This document shows positions 1 to 9,498 of a stretch of 64,000 nucleotides of DNA, in pieces. Made by a program: the position numbers and the translations under genes. Each line of letters begins with the position of its first letter. Within the stretch, counting starts at the first letter, position 1. The notes under the pieces are model-generated. The model ran no database searches. It saw only the letters and a list, made by a program, of their open reading frames with translations, and was not told the origin of the DNA. The stretch comes from Salminus brasiliensis (taxonomy: Eukaryota; Chordata; Actinopteri; Characiformes; Bryconidae), in assembly GCF_030463535.1 (NCBI RefSeq), contig NC_132899.1, positions 12,858,990 through 12,922,989 of the forward strand, written 5' to 3'.

Positions 1-113
1 GGAGTACCATAACCATGCAGGGCCATTGTGTTGACTACTGCAGTATGCACTGTCTGTAAAATAACAACTGCAGAGACTGCCCAGGTTTTGATGGTTGTAT
101 AAAGATGACCTAC

Positions 114-153
114 CTGAGCTCGGGATAGGTTCTGCATCACCATACGCACTTGC
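114..153 (-). CDS. ppa1: ppa1 coding exon 10
   Basis: Forty bases encoding [13 protein letters not shown] plus one base, between acceptor TTCCCATCAG and donor GTAGGT. The phase and position match the penultimate coding exon of human PPA1, so the C-terminal exon should lie left of base 1. Sequence conservation here is low, hence lower confidence. Confidence 0.78.
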
Positions 154-2496
154 CTGATGGGAAAATGTAGATAATGGATCAATGTTCATAGAAGCTACTA
201 GAGACATTTCAGGGATTTGTATATTCTTTATGAATTTCACTATTCTGAAATCTAGTCATCTGGGTAAATTTTCTCTGCTATTGCTTTGCTGTTAAGAGAT
301 GAGGAAAATGAGCTCATGGTAAATCTCTTTTGCGTCTGAATGTAGCTTTGCTAAACAGAGCTGAAAGCACTCACTGAGTCCACGATGCCTTTGGCGTCGT
401 CGCTGGAGCAGATGAATGGGCTATCTGTGACGCAGGTGTTCATGCTGGAGGAGATAATAAGAATAAAGCAGAAACAGTGACAACCACAATCTTCCAACAC
501 AGTTCATCCATTACACCTTTAAACAAAATGCAATATGAGACAAAGAGAACCTTAACTCACCTAACCTAACACCCACACTTTTATAATTATTTTATTATTT
601 ATGTATTTATTTATTTTAAGTCATCAACACATAAAACACTCAAAAATCAATTCTCTAATCTTGTTGATACAGCATGTCAATTGAATGTACATTCATTTAG
701 TACCTTTGTGGGACAGTGTGGGACAATATGGCTACGTTCACACAGCAGGTAGGAATTCTTGTGACTTTTATGTCGAGGAGAAGGGAAAATGAATGACAGC
801 AGTGAGGGAGGTTTTCAGCTTTAACATATTTGGGGTGATGTTTCTTCAAACGAAATTAGAATGCACATATCACAACCGCTCCATGTTTCAATACAGTTCT
901 AAAGAAATGGCCAAACGTGGCCACAGGAGGGCGCTGTCAAAGGAAAATAAAAAACTAAAAGGGAAGTTTAAAGAAACCAAGCATGCAACCCAAAAAAGTG
1001 ACCTATGAGTAATATGTCTTTTTTTACAGCGCGCTTGAACACATTCTCTGTGATCATCCCATGCAGGCACTGGAACTCCACAATAGCTCCTTGGAAGCTG
1101 GCGAAGATGAAACTGAAGCCTTACTTGAGGCATTGCTCTTTTGCACATGTGCGTCAGTTTAGGAGCATGAACTGTTCAGACGAACGTCAGATATAGGTCA
1201 CATTACAAATATCGTGTGAACAGCCTAAAACAAAACATCGTATTTGGTGGATTTATGACACTTTACCTGCTGTGTGAACTTTGCTTATTTCCCAGGGCAT
1301 ATTAAATACTGGCTGATTCACAATAATGAGAAGATAATTACCAGTTGAGCTCCCCTGCTTCAGTCTTTTTCGATATTAGAGCTTGCCAGTATCCATGGGT
1401 GTCTTTTACAGTCTTAATGGCAAAGTCCTGGAGATGAACAGAGATCCTTATGTGACAAATAGCTTCCACAAACTGAATTGTGGAATGTTAAATGAATCAA
1501 GTTAATGAGTTAATTGTTCATTTTAAGCAAAGCAATGATGAATATTCTACAAAACCTCAATACTGAGTCATCCCAATTCTGCCTCAAATTACCCTGTTCT
1601 TGAATTCCCCATTAAAAGCGAACTGGTTCTCTGGTTTGCCATCTGGTACTTTGTACATTCTGAACCAGTCCACTGTGGCTTCCAGATAGCCTGGTTTCAG
1701 CCTCCTCACATCATCAATATCTGTTGAAACACAGCACATCCACCAGTGAGCTGGAAACAGTTCTGGATCAGTGCAGAGTGAAGTTTCTCACTCACCGTTA
1801 AAGTCTTCAGCCTCAGGGTCTTCAACATTAATGACAATGACTTTCCAGTCTGTTTCCCCCTCGTCTATCAGTGCCAGCGTCCCCAGCACTTTCACACGAA
1901 TGACTTCTCCACGAGTGCACACCTGCATAGAGTCAGAAATGAGGAGGAGGCATTTAAAGCCAGAATGACTCGAGCATCTGCTCTAAAATAAATTACCCAA
2001 CACTGAACGTCAAATGTCATGCCCATCACAGCTTAATTTACGCCCTTCTGAGTCTCTCTCCTTCAAAAGCAAATGAGTCACTGTTGTGTGGGAGTTAAAA
2101 TGTGTTCAGGAATTCAAACACAGTACTTTTTGTCTGTGGAACTGATACTGATGCCCAGAGGCTCTTTTTACCTGCTTGTGGGCCCTGGGGCTACAGATGG
2201 TTGTGGGCCTGTGGGTCTACCTGAAATCTATATAACCATAATACCCCAACAAGAATCCTATTCCAACTGATGTGGAGTAAAAGCACTCCGCACTACACGT
2301 TGTGATCAGCATCGATTGGGCACTGACTTTCTCTGCTTATCACTCATACTACCTATTACTGCCTTATTTTAAATCCAGACAGTGTACCACAAAAAGTCAC
2401 AGTAGGTCAGATGTACTTTGAAATTTTCTCCAAGATAATTATGACCAAGCCCAGGAGGCAAATAGCCAACTAGGGATTAAGAAATACAAACCCAAT

Positions 2497-2532
<36 letters not shown>

Positions 2533-5500
2533 TTGAATTAGAGATGGCCTGATCAGGATATTTTTCCCAACAATTCAATCCAATCAGCCGATAAAGATCC
2601 GATGTTTGGGCTCCAGGGCCTAAATGGCCCATACTGATGCCTGTTGCTCTATGTACTGGATATAATGTGCTATGAGCTGAGAGGTGCTGGATGTTCCAAG
2701 ATATCTACTATCAGTTTTATGGTGATCTCAGTAATTTGAGCTTCTTATTTTGTATTTAAGCTGATTTTATTTGTACTTGAGGTTTCACTTCACTTTTATT
2801 TAAATATGGGTTAAAGTTCTACCTACCTCTGTGCATTAAGATTTTCATACTCATCATTCTCTTACTTTGTTTCCAATGTCACAGATATCAATTGGGTCAT
2901 TGTCCCCACAGCATCCTGTGTCTCCATCTTTGTGTCCTGGATCCTCCCATGTCTGAATTAAATGGATGAGTAAAAAAACATCAGTTGATAATTTGCTGTT
3001 ATCACAGAAATGGAAGAGAAATTCATTTAAAAGTTCATTAAAATAATAACCTTTTACCACTCATAAAAGATTAGTAGGAAAATACCAAATCCTGGAGTAT
3101 GTTTACAGTTTAGCATCACACACCTAACTCATTATATAATTATCTGAACCAGGTGACTGCAGGTAAAACATTACTTTGGCCTATAGGATGCCCTAATAAC
3201 CCTGGGTTCTTTTTCTCAGCATGTTCTCAATGGTTCTATATGATCACTGTTAGTATGTTTAACTAAAACGCAGAGGTGCGAAGTCATAATTAGGAGCGCA
3301 GAATGGATAAACCCACCTGAGGGATAGCCCCGTAGTTCCAGATGTAACCTTTATGAGGAAATACGTTACACACATAACGCAGGTTTCCTTTCTTTATGTC
3401 CTGCTTCAGGGGATTCAGGGGGTCTTTGGTTGCAATCTAGGAAAAAGGGACATACAAGACTGACATATATTAAATACCCAAAAGCAAATTCTTGTATGAT
3501 TCCCCTAGAAAGGCAATGTGGATAGAATGAGATGGTCTGGAGCAGGCACAAACGAGCATAAGTTCACCATGGCCAACACCAAGCTATGTGTGTTCTCACT
3601 GCCCCATACACTTGTGTGAGTGTGTAGATGTGTGTTCACTGTCAGAAATTGGTTAAATGCAAAGGTTGCAATTAGTGCACAATGCTTAGCATTAATGTGT
3701 TGCTGACAACAGTAGGCTAGCATATGTGTGTCCACTCCCAAGGACTCCTAATTTATTTCAATCAAACCTCCTCCTTATTTAGCCATCTCTGTGGGACACT
3801 CTGTGGGATGAACAGAGCTTCATCTAACAACTTGCTCTCAGCTAACGTCTTATTTTCTGAACAATTTTGTGATACACGTTGGACATACCGTCCAATGCTA
3901 GTTGAAATCTGTTCTACTGCTGTGCAATAGCTGTAAAGTGTGTTTCTAATTCTAATTCTGACCATCTTTGACCAGCGGAAAAAATGTCAGTGACAGAAAT
4001 GTCACAAACAATGTTCAGTAATAAAGGCTGTTTCATATCAAAAAGACTTGCCATACACCTGACATACATATATAGTAGTATATTTCAGTAAGCACAGGTG
4101 GCAGCTCTCAGGTATGTAGAGAGTATACAGTTCATATTTATCAGTGATGTGGGAATGTGTGTGAGTGGCACATACCTCCATTTTTGCATTGGTCCACCTG
4201 GGAACCTCCACAACTGCGTGAAAGATATTCTGGTGAAAATCATTAAAAGGTAATTAAGAGGAAGATTCTCACACAGCTACTGCTAATTGTAATTTGGAAA
4301 ACTAATGATTCATTAACAGAAATAACGGTGGTGGGATTAGAAGCACATACTATAATTAGTAAACTTATTTTAATCCATCATAAATGCAAAGACAAGTAGC
4401 TCCATGATTCATTTTAACCTGCACTGCCCTAGACAATCTGGCCACAGAGTGACCACTGACAACATTCCTTCTGTTCTTGCTGCCATTTACGCCTGTTAAT
4501 CTGTTCTGATAGAGTGGTAATTAAATTCCTCCTGGCAGAGTAGAATTAAGGCAGGGGGGAAAAATCAGTGGAAAATCAATGTGAAATTGCAGGAGGACTG
4601 CACTGGACAGACAGGCCTAGATGTGGTAAACACTCGGGAGAGTCTGCTGGACGCAGATTAGGCAGTTATATATGGCTGGGTTTCAAATGAGGATCTAACG
4701 TTAATCTAAAAAACTTTTTCACACGAACTACAGCTTAAAGAGTGACCTTTCAAATACAGGGTGTGGGTCACACTCAACAATAATGAAGAAAATGGATTAG
4801 AATAAAATCTATCATACCTTGTCCTCATCTGCATAGAGAGGGATGTCATGGAACGGAGATATGTATTTCCCATCCGAGTTTTCTGTGGAGAGGTTTGTAC
4901 CATCAAGTATTCTGATAAGACCATTGTCAATGAGCTCTGTAATTGAAGCAACTTATATCCTGTAGCCTAATACAAGTAAGGCACTTTCAGAAATGTTCTG
5001 ATTGTCTGAAATAGTTACAGAAAAATGCTGGGTTTTATAAAAATGGTTTATAGCTGTATCTCTTTTGTTTGTAGGTGTTTGTTGACTAAGAAATTGGCTT
5101 TGGTCACTCATCTGCACCACTTTAGGTCAGACAAGTACAAGCCCAGAACTGTGACTTACACATTCATGTCCAATGACTACATTTAGTATGAAAAAATATG
5201 TTTGTTCATTTCTGTGTAATTATACTTTGCATAAATATCACACAGTAACCTCTTGTATTACATATCATTGTAATACTTTTATTTTATTTTGTGACAGATT
5301 AAGTAATACAAACATTTTTTGCCATTTGCCATTGCTTTAAGCTTTGAGCTTTTTAAAGTAAAACAAAGAACAAATATGTAGTTACAGGATGGGGGGTGTT
5401 GGACCCAAGAGAAAAGCTCCTGGTTTAGTTATTTATTTTAAACAAGGAGATAACAAATAAACTAAGAAATTGGCAATTAGAAAAGTGAACAGGGAACAAG

Positions 5501-6752
5501 AATGATTTGGTGTGTTTTGCTTTGTGTGGGCAGTGGGTTACCGCCGCACGACAGGGGAGGTGTGAAATGAAGTGGAAGAAGGCAGGAACGGGAGACAAAG
5601 GAGACACTCAAAATAGCTTACTCAAACAAAAGGAGCCAATAAACAACAAACAGATTTTAACACAAAACTGTCCTCAGTCTTGGGGCTAAGAATAAGGCTG
5701 CAACTAAAAAGCTTGTTTACAGAAATTAATACATTTTAAATTAATGAACTTTAAACCTAGAATTTCCTCCTAAATAACCCATTTTTTCTTTCTTTTCTTC
5801 TGTCTTTCTGTGTACCATCTGCCACTCCACAAAGGTGCAGCACTGAGCAAACTGTTTGGGAGAGCTTTTATGCAGAGCCTAGCAGGTGTGTCTGATCAGC
5901 AGTTATCAATGCTGGGGTTTCTGGGAAATGGAGTTTTCAGAGCTGCTCTCAGCTGCTTTCTTGCTACCCCCCCCTTTATGAACCCTAACATATGTGTTAT
6001 TTATAATAATATTTTGGAAGTTTGTTTGGACAGTGATAACAGAAGCGAATAGACAACGACAGCAGAGAATAAGATACAATTATCAAGCTTGAATTAATAT
6101 CTTTTTAAAAACATCTTTAGATTTGTGCTGAGGAAAGAGAACACAAACCAAAGGAAGTCTAAAATTTGAGGTATGGATAATTACTGGGTTAATAAGAACC
6201 TTGATTAGGAACCCTAATGCTTACATGGTGGTTTCTTTTTCTTACATCTAACGTGTTTCATTGGGTCACAGATTAGAGCTGAGTTTCAAAAGTGATGAAG
6301 AGTGCAACTTAAATAAGACATATACAGGATTTCTGATGCTTCAAATAAATAAAGGAAATATTTAATCTTATTTGATTCTTCCCAGTGCAGAGGTCTGTTT
6401 TCTGAACTGTCACTGTCACAAACAGATGCTTTTTCCCCAGTGGAAAGCAGAATCGTACATGGTCTTTTGTTTACTTATCAAACAACACTTTAACACACTG
6501 CTGTGTAACAAATTAATGGGTAAGAAACAATTATTTGTTGCAGATCAACAAAATAATTTTAGGCTTGAGAATGACTATTTTAAGTTCCAGTTCCAGTTAC
6601 TACACATACAAGTACCTGCACACCAATCCATCTCAGAACCTGTCAGTGTAGCAGAAGTCATCTATCACTACAGTGCATGAGGTCAACTTACTGAAGTAGA
6701 CTCTGTAATCCTGTGTATTTGGTTTTCCCTTCTCCTCTATAGTGAAGCTCAT
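114..6752 (-). CDS. ppa1: Inorganic pyrophosphatase, cytosolic PPA1 type (partial, last exon off-window)
   Basis: Family I soluble inorganic pyrophosphatase, which hydrolyses pyrophosphate to two phosphates with Mg2+ and pulls biosynthetic reactions forward. Ten coding exons join in frame: 6752-6692, 4882-4818, 4229-4176, 3436-3317, 2952-2866, 1922-1796, 1720-1593, 1427-1342, 444-375 and 153-114, giving about 279 residues; human PPA1 has 289. The family signature DNDPIDI is at residues 117-123. Other landmarks are [35 protein letters not shown] and [18 protein letters not shown]. It is PPA1-like rather than mitochondrial PPA2-like because it reads TGCCGDNDP and lacks the PPA2 insertion after the ISPFHDIP block. 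All introns have GT/AG ends. The chosen start has A at -3. The missing piece should be the last ten or so residues (VDKW-type tail). Teleosts can carry two ppa1 copies, and I cannot say which this is. Confidence 0.96.
375..444 (-). CDS. ppa1: ppa1 coding exon 9
   Basis: Seventy bases encoding [15 protein letters not shown] and DDAKGIVDS, matching the human CMNTTLSESPF region. The donor GTGAGT at 374-373 is used to reach exon 10. If it were not spliced, the frame would end at a TAG at 353-351 after seven further codons. Confidence 0.9.
1342..1427 (-). CDS. ppa1: ppa1 coding exon 8
   Basis: Twenty-eight codons plus two bases, [19 protein letters not shown] to AGELN. It corresponds to the DFAIDIIKSTHDHWKAL helix of human PPA1. 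Acceptor CATCTCCAG, donor GTAATT. Confidence 0.94.
1593..1720 (-). CDS. ppa1: ppa1 coding exon 7
   Basis: Completes Asp172, then [19 protein letters not shown] and [18 protein letters not shown]. The conserved [10 protein letters not shown] and YKVPDGKPE stretches bind phosphate in characterised family members. The intron before it is only 75 bases. Confidence 0.96.
1796..1922 (-). CDS. ppa1: ppa1 coding exon 6
   Basis: Forty-two codons plus one base, from [14 protein letters not shown] through [19 protein letters not shown] to EDFN. It contains the metal-binding acidic DEGETDWK motif near residues 149-156. The donor is GTGAGT. Confidence 0.96.
2499..2529. repeat. (GT)n microsatellite in ppa1 intron
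   Basis: About fifteen uninterrupted GT dinucleotides. Confidence 0.95.
2866..2952 (-). CDS. ppa1: ppa1 coding exon 5 (catalytic signature)
   Basis: Twenty-nine codons starting [10 protein letters not shown] and containing [18 protein letters not shown]. The three aspartates of DNDPID coordinate the catalytic metals. Both boundaries are phase 0 (acceptor TTAATTCAG, donor GTAAGA). Confidence 0.97.
3317..3436 (-). CDS. ppa1: ppa1 coding exon 4
   Basis: Forty codons from [13 protein letters not shown] through [10 protein letters not shown] to [10 protein letters not shown]. Both ends are phase 0 (acceptor TTTCCTAG, donor GTGGGT). It carries active-site basic and tyrosine residues conserved from yeast to human. 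Confidence 0.96.
4176..4229 (-). CDS. ppa1: ppa1 coding exon 3
   Basis: A 54-base exon encoding [18 protein letters not shown], with acceptor TTTCACCAG and donor GTATGTG. The EVPRW core is diagnostic for the family. A decayed second copy of this exon with flanking intron lies at 8048-8215. Confidence 0.95.
4818..4882 (-). CDS. ppa1: ppa1 coding exon 2
   Basis: Sixty-five bases completing Lys21 and encoding [20 protein letters not shown] and a final Lys. The acceptor is CTCCACAG and the donor GTATGA. The ISPFHDIP block is the first strongly conserved strand of eukaryotic pyrophosphatases. Confidence 0.94.
6692..6752 (-). CDS. ppa1: ppa1 coding exon 1 (start codon)
   Basis: The ATG is at 6752-6750 in context AAAAC-ATG-A, and the exon encodes 20 residues from MSFTIEEKG to RVYF plus one base. 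The donor GTAAGT follows at 6691. The frame stays open upstream to an in-frame ATG at 6896 (48 extra codons). A possible but weak 3' splice site (TTTACAG) about 30 bases upstream of the ATG would make that stretch non-coding. Human PPA1 also starts at about this point. Confidence 0.9.
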
Positions 6753-8047
6753 GTTTTTAATGCCAGGCTCAGATGTTCTCCTGTAAAGCTGTGCTGGATG
6801 CTGTGATAAGCCAGCAGGCTGGAGTCCTCCTGGACTGAGTCGACACATGCGTGACCCTTTAGCCAATAGGCAGCCTTCACTCTCCTCCTTATCCAACCAC
6901 AGACCATGTGGGAATGGAAAAAAAGGAGTCTCAAAGGAATTACCCCATCATCCTATTGCTGAGTTCATGGAAGATTTTAATTTAATTTTTTTTTAATGAA
7001 AATATCATGTAATTGAGAACTGTATGATCTTCCCGAAAGTCACATATGATTTATATTTGCTGTATATTCTAAAATATCCCCTCTAACTCTATTTACAGTT
7101 ACAGTTAAATGCTACAACATGATCTATGATCTACTGCATTAGTAGAGAATTTGTAAAGAATAACAGGAACATCTAGTTGTGACTGTGTGAATGACTGGAG
7201 GTAAAATACAGGCCCAACTTCTCTGAAGCAAATTTTATAAAGCTTTATTTATAGCACATGTTTGACATAATAGCTCCTGTACATCTTTCCCAATTACAAA
7301 ACACTGAGCACTGCAATTAGAGCCAAGACAATTTACCTCATTTTAAATGAAAATGTAAAGTTTGTTACTTATGAATCGGAAATGTTGTCATTAATATGAA
7401 GATGCCTGTCCCGGGCCTTTCTCTGATCCTACTGCAGGTAAGGACAAAACAGTAACAGTGGACCTGAGAGTGTGGCCTCTTGGTTAAACTCACAGGATTA
7501 GTTCACCTGGTGAAATAGCAGACTGGCTGCACCATATGGGTGAGATGGGAGTTAGAGTTAAGCCAGTTAGGCTGTCCTGCTTGGATTAGGTTGTGTTCAG
7601 CTCTTTGATTTTACTCTATTTATAGGGCACATTTGGACATGATGGTGTATAGATAAAGCCAGATTTAATCATCCAACATCAGAAGCTGATTTTACTGAAG
7701 TTCCTGCGTCAGATCCTCGTAGAAGTGGTCCAACATTAAAGGTAAAGCTTTCCCAAAAGAATACTTACTGCAGTAAAATGGGGACAAGCTCCCCAGGAAC
7801 ACTTCTGATTCTGGATGAACATTGGGTAGGCAGGTGTCAACAAACCTTTGAGACATGTAAGAACAGTACAACCCCTTTGGTGTTGCTTATAATGATTTTG
7901 GGGGTTCTTCAAACCATATAGCAAGGAAAAGAGCATGCCATTTTTTGTACGTCCATGATTCTGTGCAGAACCATTGCTTTTATATATATATCTAAGAAAA
8001 CAGACCCCCCCCACACACACAAATAAAACGTGTGTAGAGCAATACCA

Positions 8048-8215
8048 TTCAGTAAACACAGATGGTAACTCTCAGATATGGAGGTAGAGTTGTTACATTA
8101 TTCATCAGTGAAATCCACTGGGAGTAAAAGTGGTGCATGCCTCCATTTTTCCCTCTGGTCCACCTGAGAACCTCTACAGCAGCATGGAAGATGATAGTCT
8201 GATAAATATAGTTTA
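8048..8215 (-). pseudogene. Decayed duplicate of ppa1 exon 3 and flanking intron
   Basis: On the minus strand, bases about 8200-8146 read IIFHAAVEVLRWT, against [13 protein letters not shown] in the real exon at 4229-4176. The flanks match too: intron sequence around 8048-8140 lines up with 4083-4170. The copy carries one extra base inside the TNAKME codons, which shifts the frame, and its donor is GC instead of GT. It lies upstream of the gene's start codon with no neighbouring copies of other exons seen. I read it as a dead partial duplication. Confidence 0.8.
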
Positions 8216-9038
8216 CAGGGAGTTCCTTAATTCAGCATTTAAAAAAGGTTAGAGTACAGCAGATAATGGCAGCTTGTCCCTGCAGGTGCCAGGTCACCTG
8301 TGTTACAGCTCCATCTACTGTTGACTAATGTCTTTCGGGTCATTGGAGTGTTCCCGGTATGCAGTGCCTACCAAAAGCGGTTCAAGAAAGAAACCACCTG
8401 TGAACCAGTGACAGGGTCATGGACACATAAGGCTTCACTGGTGGTCCACCTCAATACATACAGGTTACCTTCTTGTGGAGTCCATGAATCCAAGCGGGAC
8501 CTATCAGTTGTTGGAAAGCACATGATTTAGACCATAAGCCTCAAGGGAAAGCTCACATCTAAACTAACCTGAACCCCTGTGCATAGGTAGCAATGTTTAC
8601 AAGGATCTGCTCAATCAGTGTAGATGTATAAACAACATCAGCATGGATGCTCTGTTAGCTTCTGTAACCAGGTGCGTTTGGTCTGGTTGGTAGGAATACC
8701 AAGGACACCTCCAGGTGTAACATCCAAATCAGGCCAGCGTCGTCTTGCTCTCCTGTGGCCCTTGAATGGCTGGAGCTCCCTCTGCTGCGACCAATCAGAG
8801 CTCCTCCAACGCAGGTCCTATTAAAGAATAGGTGGAAAAGCACTGCTGGGTTTTCTACAGTCATAAGGTGCACCTCATGCACCTCAGCTCAGACACTACA
8901 GGTCTAGGACACCCCAGCCAGTGCACAGGAGTGTGAAATGGGATGGGATGAAAACTTCAAATAATACTGGCGTTCCTTGAAAGATGTTTGGATTGATATA
9001 CATAAAGTTGACATACATAAAATTATACTTTGTGATAT

Positions 9039-9062
9039 GTGTGTATGTATGTATGTATGTAT
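9039..9062. repeat. (GTAT)n microsatellite
   Basis: Several tandem GTAT/TGTA units upstream of the dnai2 promoter. Confidence 0.85.
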
Positions 9063-9388
9063 AGGAATGTATTCAATTGTTTGTGTTTTAAGAGCAAATC
9101 AACAGGTAAATATATACATTATTATTATTTTTATTAATATAATAGTCTGAGGTGATTCTCAGACTTTTACAGGACTGTATGCAGCTACATAGGCTGTGTT
9201 TACTTACTACTTTTTATTTAAAGACAGTTCGCATTACAGCTGTAGATTTATTGTTTAATTAAATGATGTCTTATAAACACATTATACTGTGTTATAATAT
9301 GACTGTGATCGGGACTTTAGCCCAGGTCTGTAGCAGTCAGTGTAATTCTGGCGGCTGTTTGAAGGCTGTAGGTTAGCGCTGTCCGGTT

Positions 9389-9421
9389 GGGGGCGGGGTC
9401 TGTTGCTACGATACGGTAAAC
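9389..9421 (+). promoter_or_regulatory. Probable dnai2 promoter elements
   Basis: A GC box (GGGGGCGGGG, 9389-9398) is followed by GTTGCT (9402-9407), which resembles an RFX X-box half-site, and GGTAAAC (9415-9421), which contains a forkhead GTAAAC core. RFX and FOXJ1 factors drive motile-cilium genes, which suits dnai2. The two half-sites are seven bases apart, too far for a canonical X-box, so the assignment is tentative. Confidence 0.4.
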
Positions 9422-9498
9422 TCCGCATGAAAGAGCAGCGAGACCTGAGCTCAACTTCCATGAAGGAAAGGCCCGTGTGTTCAGTGTGAGCAGCCGAG
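9422..9498 (+). other. dnai2: dnai2 non-coding exon 1 (start approximate)
   Basis: A GC-richer segment ends in a good donor, CCGAG-GTAAGG, at 9498/9499. The first coding exon at 11812 has a 3' splice site eight bases before its ATG, so an upstream leader exon is required, and this is the best candidate. It contains a nine-codon upstream reading frame at 9460-9489. The transcription start is not determined. Confidence 0.6.

Larger units (their letters stand above)
445..6691 (-). other. ppa1 introns: contents
   Basis: The introns longer than 300 bases are 445-1341, 1923-2865, 2953-3316, 3437-4175, 4230-4817 and 4883-6691. I see no second gene in them. Intron 5 holds a GT repeat at 2499-2529 followed by AT-rich repeat-like sequence. 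Intron 1 (4883-6691) is AT-rich with no element I can name. Short open frames in these introns lack splice logic or family similarity. Confidence 0.6.
6753..9388. other. Intergenic region between divergent ppa1 and dnai2
   Basis: About 2.6 kb between the ppa1 start codon and the dnai2 promoter. The first ~180 bases are probably ppa1 5' leader or promoter. The block at 8048-8215 is a decayed copy of ppa1 exon 3. A GTAT repeat occupies about 9039-9062. The rest shows no gene I can support. Confidence 0.6.

Noticed and set aside
6372..6680. A 102-codon plus-strand frame inside ppa1 intron 1
   Set aside because: AT-rich, low-complexity-like peptide with no family similarity, opposite to the gene.
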